A stretch of DNA of 64,000 nt. Source: Multifurca ochricompacta (taxonomy: Eukaryota; Basidiomycota; Agaricomycetes; Russulales; Russulaceae). Location: NCBI GenBank assembly GCA_022496185.1, contig WTXG01000002.1, positions 992,001 to 1,056,000 on the forward strand, given 5' to 3'. A program made the position numbers and the translations under genes. Shown piece after piece: positions 1-13,224 of this stretch. Numbering within the stretch: the stretch's first letter is position 1; each line of letters starts with the position of its first letter. The notes under the pieces are model-generated. The model was not told the origin of the DNA and did no database searches. It saw only the letters and a list, made by a program, of their open reading frames with translations.

Positions 1-1541
1 TCGTCTCGTATACTGTCTGAGGTGAAACATTTTTGCGTCCGGTCAGGGTCTCTTTGACAAGGGCTTGTATCGTCTTTTGACAGTCACATCTGTCAGAGTA
101 CGGCAAGCAGAGGCGAGGAAAGGTGAACGCTCGCCTCATTCGAGAGTTGCTCGAACTCTCTAGATTTCAGATCTTCAAGTCTAATAGTCTTATACACGCC
201 GGCGTAGTACCACTTCCCGTCCTTGTTGTAGAAACATTCTGCTAAAGGTCAGCGATCGATTGTACACCCGAGGTAGGGAGATTCGTCGAGAACCTGCGGG
301 CTTATCCAATTTGGAGATGACATCGACCATCATCCAGCGATGCGCTGTTGCTACTCGCGGGTTTGTACTACACTTGAAAAGCGGGGTTAAATAGTAACCA
401 TGCTCCTCCCGCTCTGGACACCAGTTTGTTGTAAGTTGCTGGAATACACAGTAGTTTTCAAGTCTACACAATAAATAATTAATAAATGAGTTGTCGTCAA
501 AGCTATTAACCATACGCTGTTCTAAGAGTCTGTATACCAAATGCAAACGTCTAAGCGGAAAATACTGTTAACGGAAGAACGAACTTACCCCAACCGCATT
601 TGCGAGAAATTCATGTAGTGTGTATGGAGAAGGAATCAGGATGGGTCTCAGCGCGTCTGATGGTATTCCCGCCGGAAGAGGGAGAGCAGCTAATATTGCA
701 TGTCTCGCTCTGATCGATTCCTCCGCATCAGGATGCAAGTGAAGTGGATTAGCGACAACCTGGGGAGTCCATGAGCATTGGTAGGAATAAAGTATAAAGA
801 TTTCACCTTGACATCTAGGTCGTTGAGGTCAGACACGATCATCTTCGGCGTCGTCAGGGTATCGGTATCGGGGCCTTCAGCCCGCGGGGAATTGGCTCTA
901 GAGAGATTGTTGAAGGTCGCATCACGGAGAAAGCGTAACGCATCTTCACGCGTAGACTGAATGTCACACTCGGGTGTCTTAGAGCGTGTTATTGAGAGCT
1001 GCGAAGGTAACTGGATAAATTTGACGTCAACGAAGCAGTCGTTATAACACTATACCTGGGAGAGAGCTTCGGTTGCCTCATACTTTGGAGGTTCTTCTTC
1101 TGCGATAGTGTCTAACGAAAGTTTCTCTTTCGAAAGGATGCTCTTAGCTTTTAATTTCTCATCTTTCTGTCTCGTACATGTTGCTTCCTGGTCTGTAGAA
1201 GGTAGCTGCTCAGATTGGGATCCACAAGGGGTATGACTAGGCAAAGTGTGCTCCTTGATTATATCTTCTAAGCGCCTTTTCTCTTGGCGAAGGGCGTCAA
1301 TGATAGAAGACTTGTCTCGAATAGATTTGCACGCTAAAGAAAGATGATGGGCAATCACGTCTCTCGCTGCTATAGCCTCAGCGGCTCGCATTTTTTCCAT
1401 CTGAATGGCAATTGCAGATTCAGCAGCACAGAAAGGATTCTTGTAAAAACCTCTTGAGTGAATATTTAAAAGGAATAAAATGATAATGGAATGACTCACG
1501 AGTGACTGCAATTGTTGAGCGAGTGTGAGGTTATTAGACAT
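1..1541 (-). CDS. DUF6697-like protein with N-terminal coiled coil (3' end outside window)
   Basis: The start is taken at the ATG at 1541 (MSNNLTLAQQLQSL). A short first exon ends in a GTGAGT donor. The next exon (about 1450-1060) encodes a coiled coil rich in Ala, Glu, Lys and Arg. Spliced downstream exons read VVANPLHLHPDAEESIRA, LENYCVFQQL, HGYYLTPLFK and ECFYNKDGKWYYAGVYK, then GRKNVSPQTVYET at the window edge. From memory this pattern matches a basidiomycete domain that I believe is DUF6697; its function is unknown. Introns are very short: one near 550-590 is about 38 nt. The C-terminus lies left of position 1. It follows the kinase gene on the same strand after about 150 bp of AT-rich microsatellite. 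The gene is certainly coding; the family name is less sure. Confidence 0.7.
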
Positions 1542-1569
1542 GTTGGTGTTGGTATGAGTTGTTGAGTTG

Positions 1570-1580
1570 AGTATATGCGC

Positions 1581-1613
<33 letters not shown>

Positions 1614-1689
1614 TGTATATATATATGTATGTATGTATATGGTATGTTGATGTATATGTGAATATATGCATATACATACATATATGACA
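1570..1689. repeat. TA / GTAT microsatellite
   Basis: Runs of TA dinucleotides and GTAT-type tetramers fill most of the gap between the stop of the inositol kinase gene and the start of the DUF6697-like gene, both on the minus strand. It probably lies in the short promoter or 5' UTR of the latter. Confidence 0.85.
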
Positions 1690-3110
1690 TCACATAACAT
1701 CAACATCAGCTATTCTAGCATCCAACAAATTAAGAACCGTTTGTAATCCCCTCAAAACACCGAGATCAGGACCTTCTCCTGGTTTAAGCCGCGTGTGCGC
1801 AAAGTCAATTAGTCTCACCACACAAGGCCCTATGAACTTGCTTGCTTCATCTTCATCCTCACTATCCTCTCCTTCCATCTCCTCGGATGAGTCCTCCACC
1901 TCTTCCTCTTCCTCTTCTTCCTTAAAATCCTGTCCGTCACCCACCATATATTCTCCTTTCATTCCTTCATTTCTCCATTCGCCTTCGCCGCCCCCAATCT
2001 CTGAGTGGGTAGCTAACCATTGCACACCCATCTCAGCACAGTCCCAATCCCCTTCGTAAATAATTAACAGGCTACTTCCAACCATACGCAGCTCAATCGT
2101 GCTCAATACATCACGGATCTCTTGAACACTTTTTCGGATGAACCTGAGGATCGGTAGGAGTAGCGCCCGCTGGAGTCCGACGTCCATTCGCTCTCCTGAG
2201 TGGGTCCCCGGCAGATCTCTGCGCGTCATGATAGTGTAAGACCAAGGCACGGAAAGCGTAAATCAAAACTGTGCCTCTGACATCATTGAATCATTCACGG
2301 GGAAGAATCGTGCGATGCCTGTAGGAAGCTCTGAAATGCCGATAGACTTTCCATAAGACTTCGGAATGACGATGGGTTGTGATGTGCTATTGCCAAATAC
2401 CTGTCGTAATTGAGGTCATGTCGACGCATGCTCATGCTCATGCTCATGCTCATGCTCATGTACATGATCAGTATTTGTACATACCTGGAAACCAGTCAGA
2501 CGAATCCCCGTTTCTCCGGAAGTCGTACGCCTTGCGGTATTCTGCATTCGTTCCCTCTTCTCCGGGGGTGCATCTTCGTCATAAAGCACCGTGCCTAGCT
2601 TTACGTCGAGGACGTTTGGCTTGCGGAATCCGTGCGTGACATTCTCGATAACTAACAACTGTATTATCCCAGACACTAGTCGGCCTTCATATTTCGTTAT
2701 CGACCATTGTTAGAGTACTCATCTTTCTCACGTTCTGGAATCCCCTCCACGCTTGTGAGTCCCTCAACTGTATTTTTGCCCTCTAATCGTAGAGTTCCGA
2801 GATAGGTGGGGACCCACGGACGCAATAGGGCCAGCGCGGGGTCTATCAGGCTGTTCTGATAAAATTGAAGCTCTAGTGGAAGAGCGGGCTTGATGAGAAG
2901 GGTGCCATCCCCAGTAGTCTGGATTCCTTTGTGACCGCCCACTTGATATGCAAGCGGTTGTGGTTGTAGGCTGGTGGAATCTACCTGCTCGTCGGCCATT
3001 TGAAAGCTTCTAGAGACTGAGTTCGTTCCAGACATATCAATGATGTGGTAGCGAGTGGAGTGGCAGAGCGTTGAGTTATTGGTTTTGCCAACATCATCTG
3101 GCAGCATCAT
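1690..3110 (-). CDS. ARG82: inositol polyphosphate multikinase (Arg82/IPMK family)
   Basis: This kinase phosphorylates inositol 1,4,5-trisphosphate stepwise to IP4/IP5 in nucleus and cytosol, and in yeast it also supports arginine-gene control. The N-terminal exon has GGHKGIQTTGDGTLLIKP and ELQFYQ. The next carries the family signature KPNVLDVKLGT and LYDEDAPPEKRERM, then TTSGETGIRLTGFQ. The last has RMVGSSLLIIYEGD, an acidic insert, and the LIDFAHT...GPDLGVLRGL catalytic segment. Introns inferred: 2731-2685 (47 nt, GTGAGA donor, internal CTAAC), one from about 2487 holding a CATGCT repeat, and one of about 50 nt near 2270-2220. The start is ambiguous (ATG at 3110, 3035 or 2999); homologs begin close to the GGHKG segment, which favours an internal one. 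Confidence 0.9.
2427..2466. repeat. CATGCT hexamer microsatellite inside an intron
   Basis: About six tandem CATGCT units. On the coding strand the repeat lies just downstream of a GTATGT donor that follows the TGFQ codons, so it is intronic. If the intron were retained it would add a His-Glu run to the kinase. Confidence 0.85.
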
Positions 3111-3313
3111 CTCCTACTCCCACTTCTACTCCCGCTCACAAGTCAAGTCTCATCTGTCTAATCCCAATCCTTATTCTTATTCTGTTTTTATATATAATTT
3201 AACATCCATTTTTCTCTTTGCCATTGTCTGACATTGGATTGTGCACACGATACACGGCGATTCCCGTACACGCTCCCTCCCTGCCTCTCTGCCCTGCCCT
3301 GACTTAAGTCAGC

Positions 3314-4468
3314 ATGACACTCATCAACACCATTAGAACTGCCAGGCTACGCTCAACTACGACCCGAAGATTTATCTCTTCTATTAACACGCATGAAGCC
3401 TTTCTTCAGTCAATACCCAACTATCCGGGCATCACTACCATCTCTTTGAACCGTCCGCATGCAAAGAACGCAATCTCCCTCCAGCTTCTCAAGGTGTGGT
3501 GCACCCCTAAATACTTTTTCCTTGAGATCATTCGTGCATACACCAGGGGCACAGCAACTCACCGATTGCTTGGACACTGTGCGCTTCGACAACTCAGTCC
3601 GCGTGCTTATCCTGAACTCCTCCACCATTGGGTCGTTTTGCTCCGGCGCCGATTTAGCAGAGCGGCGCACCATGACCAAGGGTCAGATTTTAAGATTCCT
3701 TGGTGACTTGCGTACTGCACTCAGCAAACTGGAGACCCTACCAATGCCCACTATAGCCGCCATTGACGGACCTGCACTAGGTGGAGGGCTGGAGCTTGCT
3801 CTTGCATGCGACTTGCGCGTCGCAGGTATGTTTCCCGAGGTGTCGCAGCTCGAGTACCAGAGGCTTGACGTACGGCTCTTGACAAGGCCACACCGTTACC
3901 AAGATTGGTCTCCCTGAGACACGACTTGGTATAATCCCTGGCGCCGGTGGCACCCAACGCGCCACACGCCTTCTAGGGCTATCCAAGGCCAAAGATCTCA
4001 TATTCACCGGTCGCTCGTTAACGGCATATGAAGCTGAAGAACTGGGTATGCATCACATACAAATATCTCTTAACTTGGTTCCTATCTTGGCATTACCAGG
4101 ACTGGTGGACTATCTTTCAGACGAGGGCACACCGGCTAGTGATCGTGCTCTAAGCCTTGCGAGAGAAATCGCTGCAAATGGTATGTCTATCGTGCCACGC
4201 ATGTAATAGTCACGGTTTTATCCAATTATCGAAGCGCCCCTCGCCTTACGTTCAGCAAAGCTGGCTATTTCGAGAGCTCTAGAGCTGTCATTAGAACCAG
4301 GTGAGTTGTAAACCCGACACCTCCCTTGTCACACTGGAGAGCTATTTCTATTTTATAGGGCTCGATTTCGAAAGGGCAGCGTACGAGCCTTTACTGCAGA
4401 CCAAGGATCGTGAAGAAGCGTTGCATGCATTCAAAGAGAAGAGAAACCCGGTTTTCAAGGGTGAATGA
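3314..4468 (+). CDS. AUH: mitochondrial methylglutaconyl-CoA hydratase / enoyl-CoA hydratase
   Basis: A crotonase-fold enzyme of leucine degradation (3-methylglutaconyl-CoA hydration). The six exons inferred (3314-3493, 3555-3825, 3887-4045, 4100-4180, 4235-4300, 4359-4468) add up to 867 nt, giving 288 residues with phases that all match. The N-terminus is rich in Arg, Thr and Ser and lacks acidic residues (TIRTARLRSTTTRRFISS), as in a mitochondrial presequence. Crotonase landmarks are TISLNRPHAKNAIS, FCSGADL, IDGPALGGGLELALACDLR and ETRLGIIPGAGGTQRA. The last resembles AUH more than short-chain enoyl-CoA hydratase. It is convergent with SEC10, with about 90 bp between the stops. Confidence 0.9.
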
Positions 4469-4560
4469 GGATTTACACTTCTGCGCTGCTGTCCCATTGC
4501 ATGTTTGGTATCTAAGTGGCAAAAAGCACGACATCAGTTGCAAACCATAAAGTCTCGCGC

Positions 4561-7500
4561 CTACGACGCGGAGGTGTCCCCACGCCCAAAAGCTCGTGAT
4601 GTGATTGAGAAACTTTGCGCAAATCCTGTTGGCAACCCCATATGCACACTGTCACCTATGCGTAGCCCTTCAAGATCTTTCATCATCATACTGAGGCGGC
4701 TCATGCCAAAGCGGTCGCGGAGGCCCTTCGTGCCGCCCCGCCCACCGACTTCCTCAGCCTCATCTGAGAAGCCTTTTTCCACATGACCCCAATCGCTGCG
4801 CTGCGCCAGATACGGTCGCAAAAGAGCAGTTTCGATACGGCCAAGATAGTTCTCCGTAATGTAAGACTTAAGAATCTCCGGTTGCACGAGGAAAATGTTG
4901 CCCAATTGTCGGATAAACTCAAAACGATCGTGCAGCGCAGGAATGGAAAAGGTAGCGATTGTGTCTTGATAAGATTTGAGATCTCTGAAAAAGTCGATCA
5001 GAGTGGCCACAGTGGTAACAGGGTTCGAAACGTACTTCGCGAGCATCAGACCGCCGGTGGCACTCACGGGAAATTTGCGGAGGTGCTCGAGTAATTGACT
5101 AGTGCAGGGATTAGATAGGATTGTGAAAAAAAAATCTCGTAGGTTCTCTACCTGTGGAACGCTACACCAACTTCAGTCAAAAATATCTCCAAGTTCTTGC
5201 CGCTCAAATTTTGCTTAGCGGCAAGTCCGACTTTCTCAAGGCTGTCGCAGCATGCAACGCAGGGGTCTGTGTTGACTCGTGCAAACGAATCATCGTCATT
5301 TCGGGGCTTGAAGTCGGTTTTTTTCTGTTTGGCAAGTTGGGTGGCCATCCAAGAAACAATCGCTAGATCAATGTGAGCCCATGGACGCGACGCCTACATG
5401 AACGAATACTGACCGTCTATAAGGCGCTGCATAAGAGCATTTGCCGAGCCCTCCACCTTGCTGACTGTCTGATTATTAAACACGACCATCTCGCGGCGAA
5501 TCACAACTGAGCTCGCAGCGAGTGGGAGCAGCGCAGTGTTGACATACTGCTGCCAAAGGTGGCATATGAGATCGACTGAACAGAGCAAGGATAGTGGCTG
5601 CAAGCTGGGTTCGGTTTTCGTGTGGTCCACGGCTTCGATGCGGGCTATTGCTCTGAGGGGGGACTGCGTAAGGTCGTTTAAGAATGTGGAGTTCAGAATT
5701 CTCACGTATTGATGGCAGTCTCTATATATCCGCCGGCTATAACTTCCGCCAGGGCGCGGAAGAGCGCAAAAGCATGCTTATGGCTTGCAAGTTGAGTATG
5801 AGTACTGGGGCGCCTTATCCGAAAATGGTGCTGTGCGCTCACACGTCGGGGCTCAATTCCGCACATCTCCCGATGGCCTCTGCGTGCCACTTGAGCATTG
5901 TTTCGGCAACGCCAACGTTCAATGATCCGTCCTCCTCACTAATTTGTTCGTCAAGTAACTTATCTTGGTAGCGGTCCGTAGAGGTAATTCCTCCAAAGCG
6001 CATGATTGCGGCAGCGGCCTTGGAAGTTGATGAGGTCCCAGAAGTGCCAGTAGCGTTCATCATGCGATCTAGCATTGACCCCTTTGTCTTGTTCAATTTT
6101 TCTTCACGTTCCTAAGTCGATCAAAGTTAAGTGCGAATGAAGGGAGGAAGTTGAAGCTTACATGATACCGCGTAAAGGCAGACAGATAACCAGAATAGAG
6201 TTCGGCGAGATTTTTACTCTCGCGCTCCAGATAGCGCTGGCCTTCTGTATATGGAACGAAGAGCTCCTCCATGGCGGTCTCGAGTATGGTACTTATGGCA
6301 GTTGAGCTGACGCCACTTGTGGGTGCCAACGATGTCCCTGCCAACGAACGCGAGAGGCCTATGTTCTGCACTGGAGACCTTGGAGTTGCGGAGGGCACAT
6401 CATAGTTCTTGAGGTCCTCAATAAGTAATGAAGTCTGCGTATGCATCAGCTGCAAGATGCGTAAGAATGCTAGATCCGACATATTTCCAGCTTGAGTCAG
6501 GAGCTGCTCCATATGCTGCTGAATCTGTAACGATCTTAGTATAACGAATCACACACAACTCGCATGTGATTACCGACTGGGCAAATACTCGCTGTAAGAA
6601 GACTTGCATCACGAAGGAAGGATTTGGAAAGACAGCCTGCACGATTTGGGCCTCTTGGCCAACTGTCGCTCGAATCTCGTCGAGTAGTTCTGTCAGACTT
6701 AACTCGCTTTTCGGGGAAATAGTGTCAGGGTCAGCCAGCAAGCGCCATCTGATCGTATGTGAGTACACGGCGACAGTGACGCTGTCAAAAGATACAGACA
6801 GTGTAGTGTCGCCACTTTCCACGTTCTTCCGGACTCGATTAATGAAGAAATCGTGTTGGTTCACGTATACTTGTACACAGGATGCACCACCGTTGAAATC
6901 AAGCAACGTCTGCGCACAGTGCTACAGGCAAGAGATTAAGAGTAGCCTTTGAAGACGTCGACCAAACCTACATGCATCATTTTGGGGTCGCCCTTTCGAT
7001 AGCATCTATCGAAGAGGTAGAGCATATCCTTCTCGAACTTTTCACAATACCTGTCAATGTTCTCTCTTGTCTGCTGAGTGGTTAGTAAGTTGGTCGTATG
7101 CTGATACAGTAACGCCCACTTTGTCCGCGGTAGGTAAGTCGATTTCTTTTGCGAGAGTGGCCAATCGGCGTAGTAATACTGCGACTTGACGCCGACCCTC
7201 TTTTCCTTCCTTTTTGAGGCTGTCGATTCGTGAGGTATCATCACGAGAGAATTGCGTATAGTAGTCGATCAGATCGTAAGCGGCCTGCGCTCTCTGGCGT
7301 TGAAGGTGAACCGATTCGAGCTGTTCACCTGAGGCGACCTGAATACAAAGCATTACAAGAGCGAGAATTTTGAGGAATCACCTATGCGGCCGGCAGTCCG
7401 TCCTACTTCACTCATTTTCGCTTCCATCGACGTGAACGATGCACCTACTGCCTAGTCACCTTGAGAGGGATTCGCAGCAGTCGACGCGATGCCTGAGCGC

Positions 7501-7924
7501 ACCTCAAAACCACGGTTAAGGTCGGACAGTTTCTTGGAGTATTCTCTCTCCGCGACCCTGACGCTCTTCTCCATCTGTTCGGTCTTCGCCTGGATATCTT
7601 TCCGAAGGGCAATTAGGCGGTCAACTGCCGCTTCGAATGTCCTTATAAATGGCTTTGGATCGAAAGCTAGGATGTATCATCAAGTCCGTAAGCATGTAAG
7701 GTTCTCCTTGGAGAATATCCGACATACGTCCAGGATCCGCCTTGGATTGCGCTATGAGCTTCTCAGAGAATGCGCCAACAAAGTCCTTGACATCGAACTT
7801 GCCCTGAAGAAATGTTAATCATCCATAGAGGTCACAGTCTGACATATATGTGTACCTGGAACGTCTGCGGCCTCAAATCCAAAGCATCTTCTGTAGTGAC
7901 ATTTAAGCTAGTTGTTGAGTCCAT
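4561..7924 (-). CDS. SEC10: exocyst complex component Sec10
   Basis: Subunit of the exocyst, the tether that docks secretory vesicles at growth sites on the plasma membrane. The ATG at 7924 opens MDSTTSLNVTTEDAL, followed after a short intron by GKFDVKDFVGAFSEKL. Conserved stretches in order are FDPKPFIRTFEAAVDRL, an N-terminal coiled coil (AKTEQMEKSVRVAEREY), QRQRAQAAYDLIDYY, EGKEGRRQVAVLLRRL, YCEKFEKDMLYLFDRCYR and NGGASCVQVYVNQHDFF, the strongest match to Sec10. Many introns of about 45-60 nt separate the exons. The C-terminal exon ends with ITSRAFGRGDTSAS at the stop at 4561. I did not verify every splice site. Confidence 0.9.
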
Positions 7925-8063
7925 CGGTGCGATTGTCGTTGGGTCACAAGTCGTAGTCTTGCCTCACCTCTTTGAGGTTAGCGAGTGGTTACCGATCCCG
8001 GTCCGTGTTGTAACTGTAATCAATCATCATATAATCATCATCATCAATCATCATCATTCATTT

Positions 8064-8619
8064 ATGTTGTTTTGTCCAACCTGTGCAAACCTTCTTGTCA
8101 TATCTGCTGAAAATGGGTACAATAAATGGGCTTGTAACACTTGTGCATACGAGTTCCCAATAACAAAGCAGGTCATTAATCGATCTCTCTGACATCGTCG
8201 CTCCATTTAACCCTTCCTCATTCACAGATGACTTCGCGAACAAAATTAACCCGTAAACAAGTGGACGACGTTCTAGGCGGCGACGAAACATGGAAGCATG
8301 CCGATTCTACAGCATGTATGCGCTCAACCTGGTACTTAAATTACCAGGGTCTGGCTGACTGGCCCATAGCAACATGTCCGAAATGTGATAATGATCGCGC
8401 CTACTTCTACCAGTTGCAAATCAGATCTGCGGACGAGCCTATGACAACGTGTAAGTCTCTCGTCAACTTACCAAAACTGCCAACGTTACCCGACCCTTTT
8501 TTTTCGTTTGTCTCTTTCAGTCTACCGGTGAGTACTGACATCCCGAGAAATCCTCAATAAATGCCTCATTTTCATCGACAAGTTGCACCGTATGCACCCA
8601 CCAGTGGCGTGAAAATTAG
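8064..8619 (+). CDS. RPC11: DNA-directed RNA polymerase III subunit C11 (RPC10/RPC11)
   Basis: Small zinc subunit of Pol III that supports RNA cleavage, termination and re-initiation. Five exons (8064-8171, 8228-8315, 8370-8450, 8521-8527, 8583-8619) total 321 nt, giving 106 residues in frame. The N-terminal ribbon starts MLFCPTCANLLVIS with Cys pairs at CPTC and CNTC. The TFIIS-like C-terminal ribbon has CPKC and CTVC pairs with the acidic hairpin QIRSADEPMTTF between them, the pair that enters the active site. Exon 4 is only 7 nt and encodes most of Phe-Tyr-Arg. The promoter side is divergent from SEC10, whose ATG is 140 bp away. Confidence 0.93.
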
Positions 8620-8987
8620 GCAGCCTTGCCTGTGGTATTAACCTTAGGCCTTTATTCCCCTTAAAAATTTCTGGCTCTTAAAGCTTCATCATATTTGGGC
8701 GTCAGGCGTTGTCTTAGCCCGATGGGCGCCTCGGCGAAAAGCCTTCATGGAGAGTACCTGGACATTCCCATCAAATTTCCTTCCATTCATTAATATGTCT
8801 GTTACACGTTAGGGCTTCACCATGTTACATGCCGATTTTTTTTTTTCACAAGATTTTTTACTCTCTGGATGCGCCAATGCCAATGATCGGGGTTGCATTC
8901 ACTGCATTCAGGTGTTCTGGCACTCACTGGCTCCATCGTACCACCAATGAAACAATCACAGAAAACGGCTTCGGTGGTCATGCAATG
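8620..8987. other. intergenic region between RPC11 and RVB2 3' ends
   Basis: Convergent 3' ends face each other here. I see AT-rich and T-tract sequence, consistent with 3' UTRs, and no gene I can support. Confidence 0.6.
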
Positions 8988-10766
<1,779 letters not shown>

Positions 10767-11652
10767 TGAAGTAGAAGTAGAGAAAGGATCGTGGGTGGGT
10801 GGGAAAGTTGGTAAAGTGTTTTCAGCTTTTCAGTAGCTTGCAGTAACTGATGATTACATAAAAATATCAAATACACCTCGCCTCACAGCCACCGCCACTG
10901 TCATTTTCACTTTTATTCCCTTCCACTCTCTCTCCCTCCCACTCTTTTCCTTTTTCCTTTCGTAAAAAGTAAATAAAAATAAAAATAAAAATAATATGAA
11001 TATATATAAATTATTAATCAGGCACACTTACTTAAGAGAGGGGAGAGATGCAGGGCAAGCTCAGGGAATCTAACTGCCATTTGGCGTTGTCTCTCGAATC
11101 GGAAATCTCCACCTTCACAACCTCCGTCGCGAATCACTTACCCATGCTCTGCTACATCCCAACATGTTCATGTCAAACATAGCGCTGCTTCCTGACAGGC
11201 CGTGCGCTCAGCGCCTCGGCTGTGCCATTAAATGAGAATAAGAGAAATGTATTTGCGGACATCCGCCATACCTTCGCGGAACTTCATCATTCCTTTGCTC
11301 TACACCAAGGTGGAGTTCTGGCACACGGCGTCTCAGCTCCTCACACATCCAGATTTCGAGCACATGTTAACATTTGTACCACTCGGGGTTGCGGCTACTT
11401 GCAAGGCGGTATGACCTCGCGAGTGGCTGAAACTGTAGTATTCATGTGCGTTGTCGCTCCTGATACGCCTCGATACCACTCATTCCAATGTCCGTTTCTC
11501 CACGTCTTATGGGGATGCGCTTCCGAGCCCCGTTTGAAATCCTCACACCATACGAGCATAAATAGCAGGACGAGTTCGGTAACTTCACAGCCCCAAGAGC
11601 CCTCAGGCATCGCTCACCCCTCCTCCACCCATTAACACATTTATCTCTCTCA
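10767..11652. other. intergenic region, RVB2 promoter and terpene synthase upstream region
   Basis: Divergent promoters are expected here. There is a CT-rich tract near 10905-10960 and an AAATAA/AATAT stretch near 10970-11010. An open frame from 11222 to 11635 exists but has no recognisable domain and overlaps two other open frames, so I do not call it. Confidence 0.6.
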
Positions 11653-12833
11653 ATGCCCTCTCTATCATCTTATATCCTTCCTGACCTTTTCTCCCTCTCG
11701 ACTACGTTTCGAGACGCTACAAACCCCTTTTGGAAGCGCGCTTCGGCCGAGTCCAGACGTTGGGTCAATAGCTATGCCGTCTTTGCTGATCGGCGCCGCG
11801 CTTTCTTCTTCCAGGGTCAGAGCGAACTTTTGAGCTCGCACTGCTACCCATATGCCGGCTATGAACAATTTCGCACCTGTTGCGATCTCGTCAACTTGTT
11901 GTTCGTCATTGATGAACTTAGCGACGAGCAGTGCTATGGTGACGCTCGTCACACCGGCGACATCTTTTTGCGAGTTATGCGAGACCCCACTTGGTCCGAC
12001 GGGTCAAAGCTTGCGCGAATGACCACAGAGTGAGTTCGTCATCGTCAGATCGTCTGAATATCATATCTGATTATATACCCGAAGCTTCCGCGCGCGCCTC
12101 ATTACGACAATCAAACCAAGAACGTTCCGTCGTTTTCTCGAACATTGTGACGCTTACATCGATTCCGTTGTCCAAGAGGCTGGATTACGCGACCGTGGGG
12201 AAATTCTTAAACTCGATGAATACATCCATCTCCGCCGCGAGAATAGTGCCGTTCGTGTTTGCTTCGGCGTGATTTCATATATTCTCGGCATAGACCTACC
12301 GGATGAAGTCTTTGTAGACCCGGTTTTTCAGAGGATCTATTTCAGCGCCGTGGACATGGTTTGCTGGGCAAACGTAAGTAATCATCTGTAAGTCCCCCAC
12401 TGAGGGAGCTAAAACCTGATCACTTTGTTTTTTTTTGGTTTTTTTTTTGGTTTTTTTTTTTTTCGTTCGACTCCAGGATCTGTACTCTTATAACATGGAA
12501 CTTAACAGTGGCTTGGAAGGCAATAATTTCATTACCGTGTTAATGGAGACCCAAAATATGGACATCCAGGCCGCCTGTGACTTTGTAGGAAGACACTACA
12601 AACGACTCATGGACGACTTTCTCTCTGCAAAAGCCAGCTTACGGTCTTTCGGACCTGAAGTCGACGTTGACGTTAAGCGCTACATCGAGGCATGCCAGCA
12701 TTGGCCAGCCGGTAACCTAGTCTGGAGCTTCGAGACGCCGAGGTATTTTGGCGCACGTCGCGACCAGATCCTTCGCACTCGCATCGTTCCACTGAAGCCT
12801 CTAGAACGAGAACCCTTTAAAGAAGAAGACTAA
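11653..12833 (+). CDS. sesquiterpene synthase (basidiomycete class I terpene cyclase)
   Basis: Class I terpene synthase expected to cyclise farnesyl diphosphate in the cytosol. Three exons (11653-12029, 12085-12373, 12477-12833) total 1023 nt, giving 340 residues, a normal length. The aspartate-rich metal motif is at residues 87-91, DELSD (D-E/D-x-x-D type), in [13 protein letters not shown]. The NSE triad NDLYSYNME is at 222-230 with N222, S226 and E230 present. The C-terminal Arg-Tyr pair is in SFETPRYFG. An intron splits the NSE motif between N222 and D223. No P450, prenyl-diphosphate synthase or other tailoring gene is beside it; neighbours are housekeeping genes. The product cannot be predicted. 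Confidence 0.92.
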
Positions 12834-13224
12834 AATATTTAGGGAGTCGAGAATCATTCCATCCCGAGATAGCTGAGCTAGCTGAGCTAGCTCGCAAGAT
12901 TTGAGTGAGATTGTACTGTATATTTTATTATTATTTTAATACTTTCATCCCATCCCAAATCTCTTCTCTTCTTGTTGACACTCTTTTTCTTTTTATTTTG
13001 GATCACCTTCATTGGCAAAATTATTTTATTTAGTTTTAAATCGATAAATCTGTAACCGCAGCCGCAGATCAAAATCAACCTAATACCTGTCATTTGTCAC
13101 CTGTCGTCTCTCCTGTCCTGTCCTGTCTGTCACATTTCATTTATTTACTTTTACTTTTACCCACACACGCACCCACAATTCCATCCATCCGTCTATCTAT
13201 TTCTATCGATATCAATATAAATTC
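12834..13224. other. intergenic region before RRN11
   Basis: AT-rich 3' flank of the terpene synthase followed by pyrimidine-rich sequence (TTTACTTTTAC, CACACGCACC) typical of a fungal promoter. No gene seen. Confidence 0.6.

Noticed and set aside
2685..2740. Apparent frameshift in the inositol polyphosphate kinase gene
   Set aside because: A 47-nt intron with GTGAGA donor, CTAAC branch-like site and AAG acceptor joins the two exons in phase, so no error is needed.
11222..11635. Open frame of 137 codons upstream of the terpene synthase
   Set aside because: No domain, three overlapping open frames, and it lies where a divergent promoter is expected.
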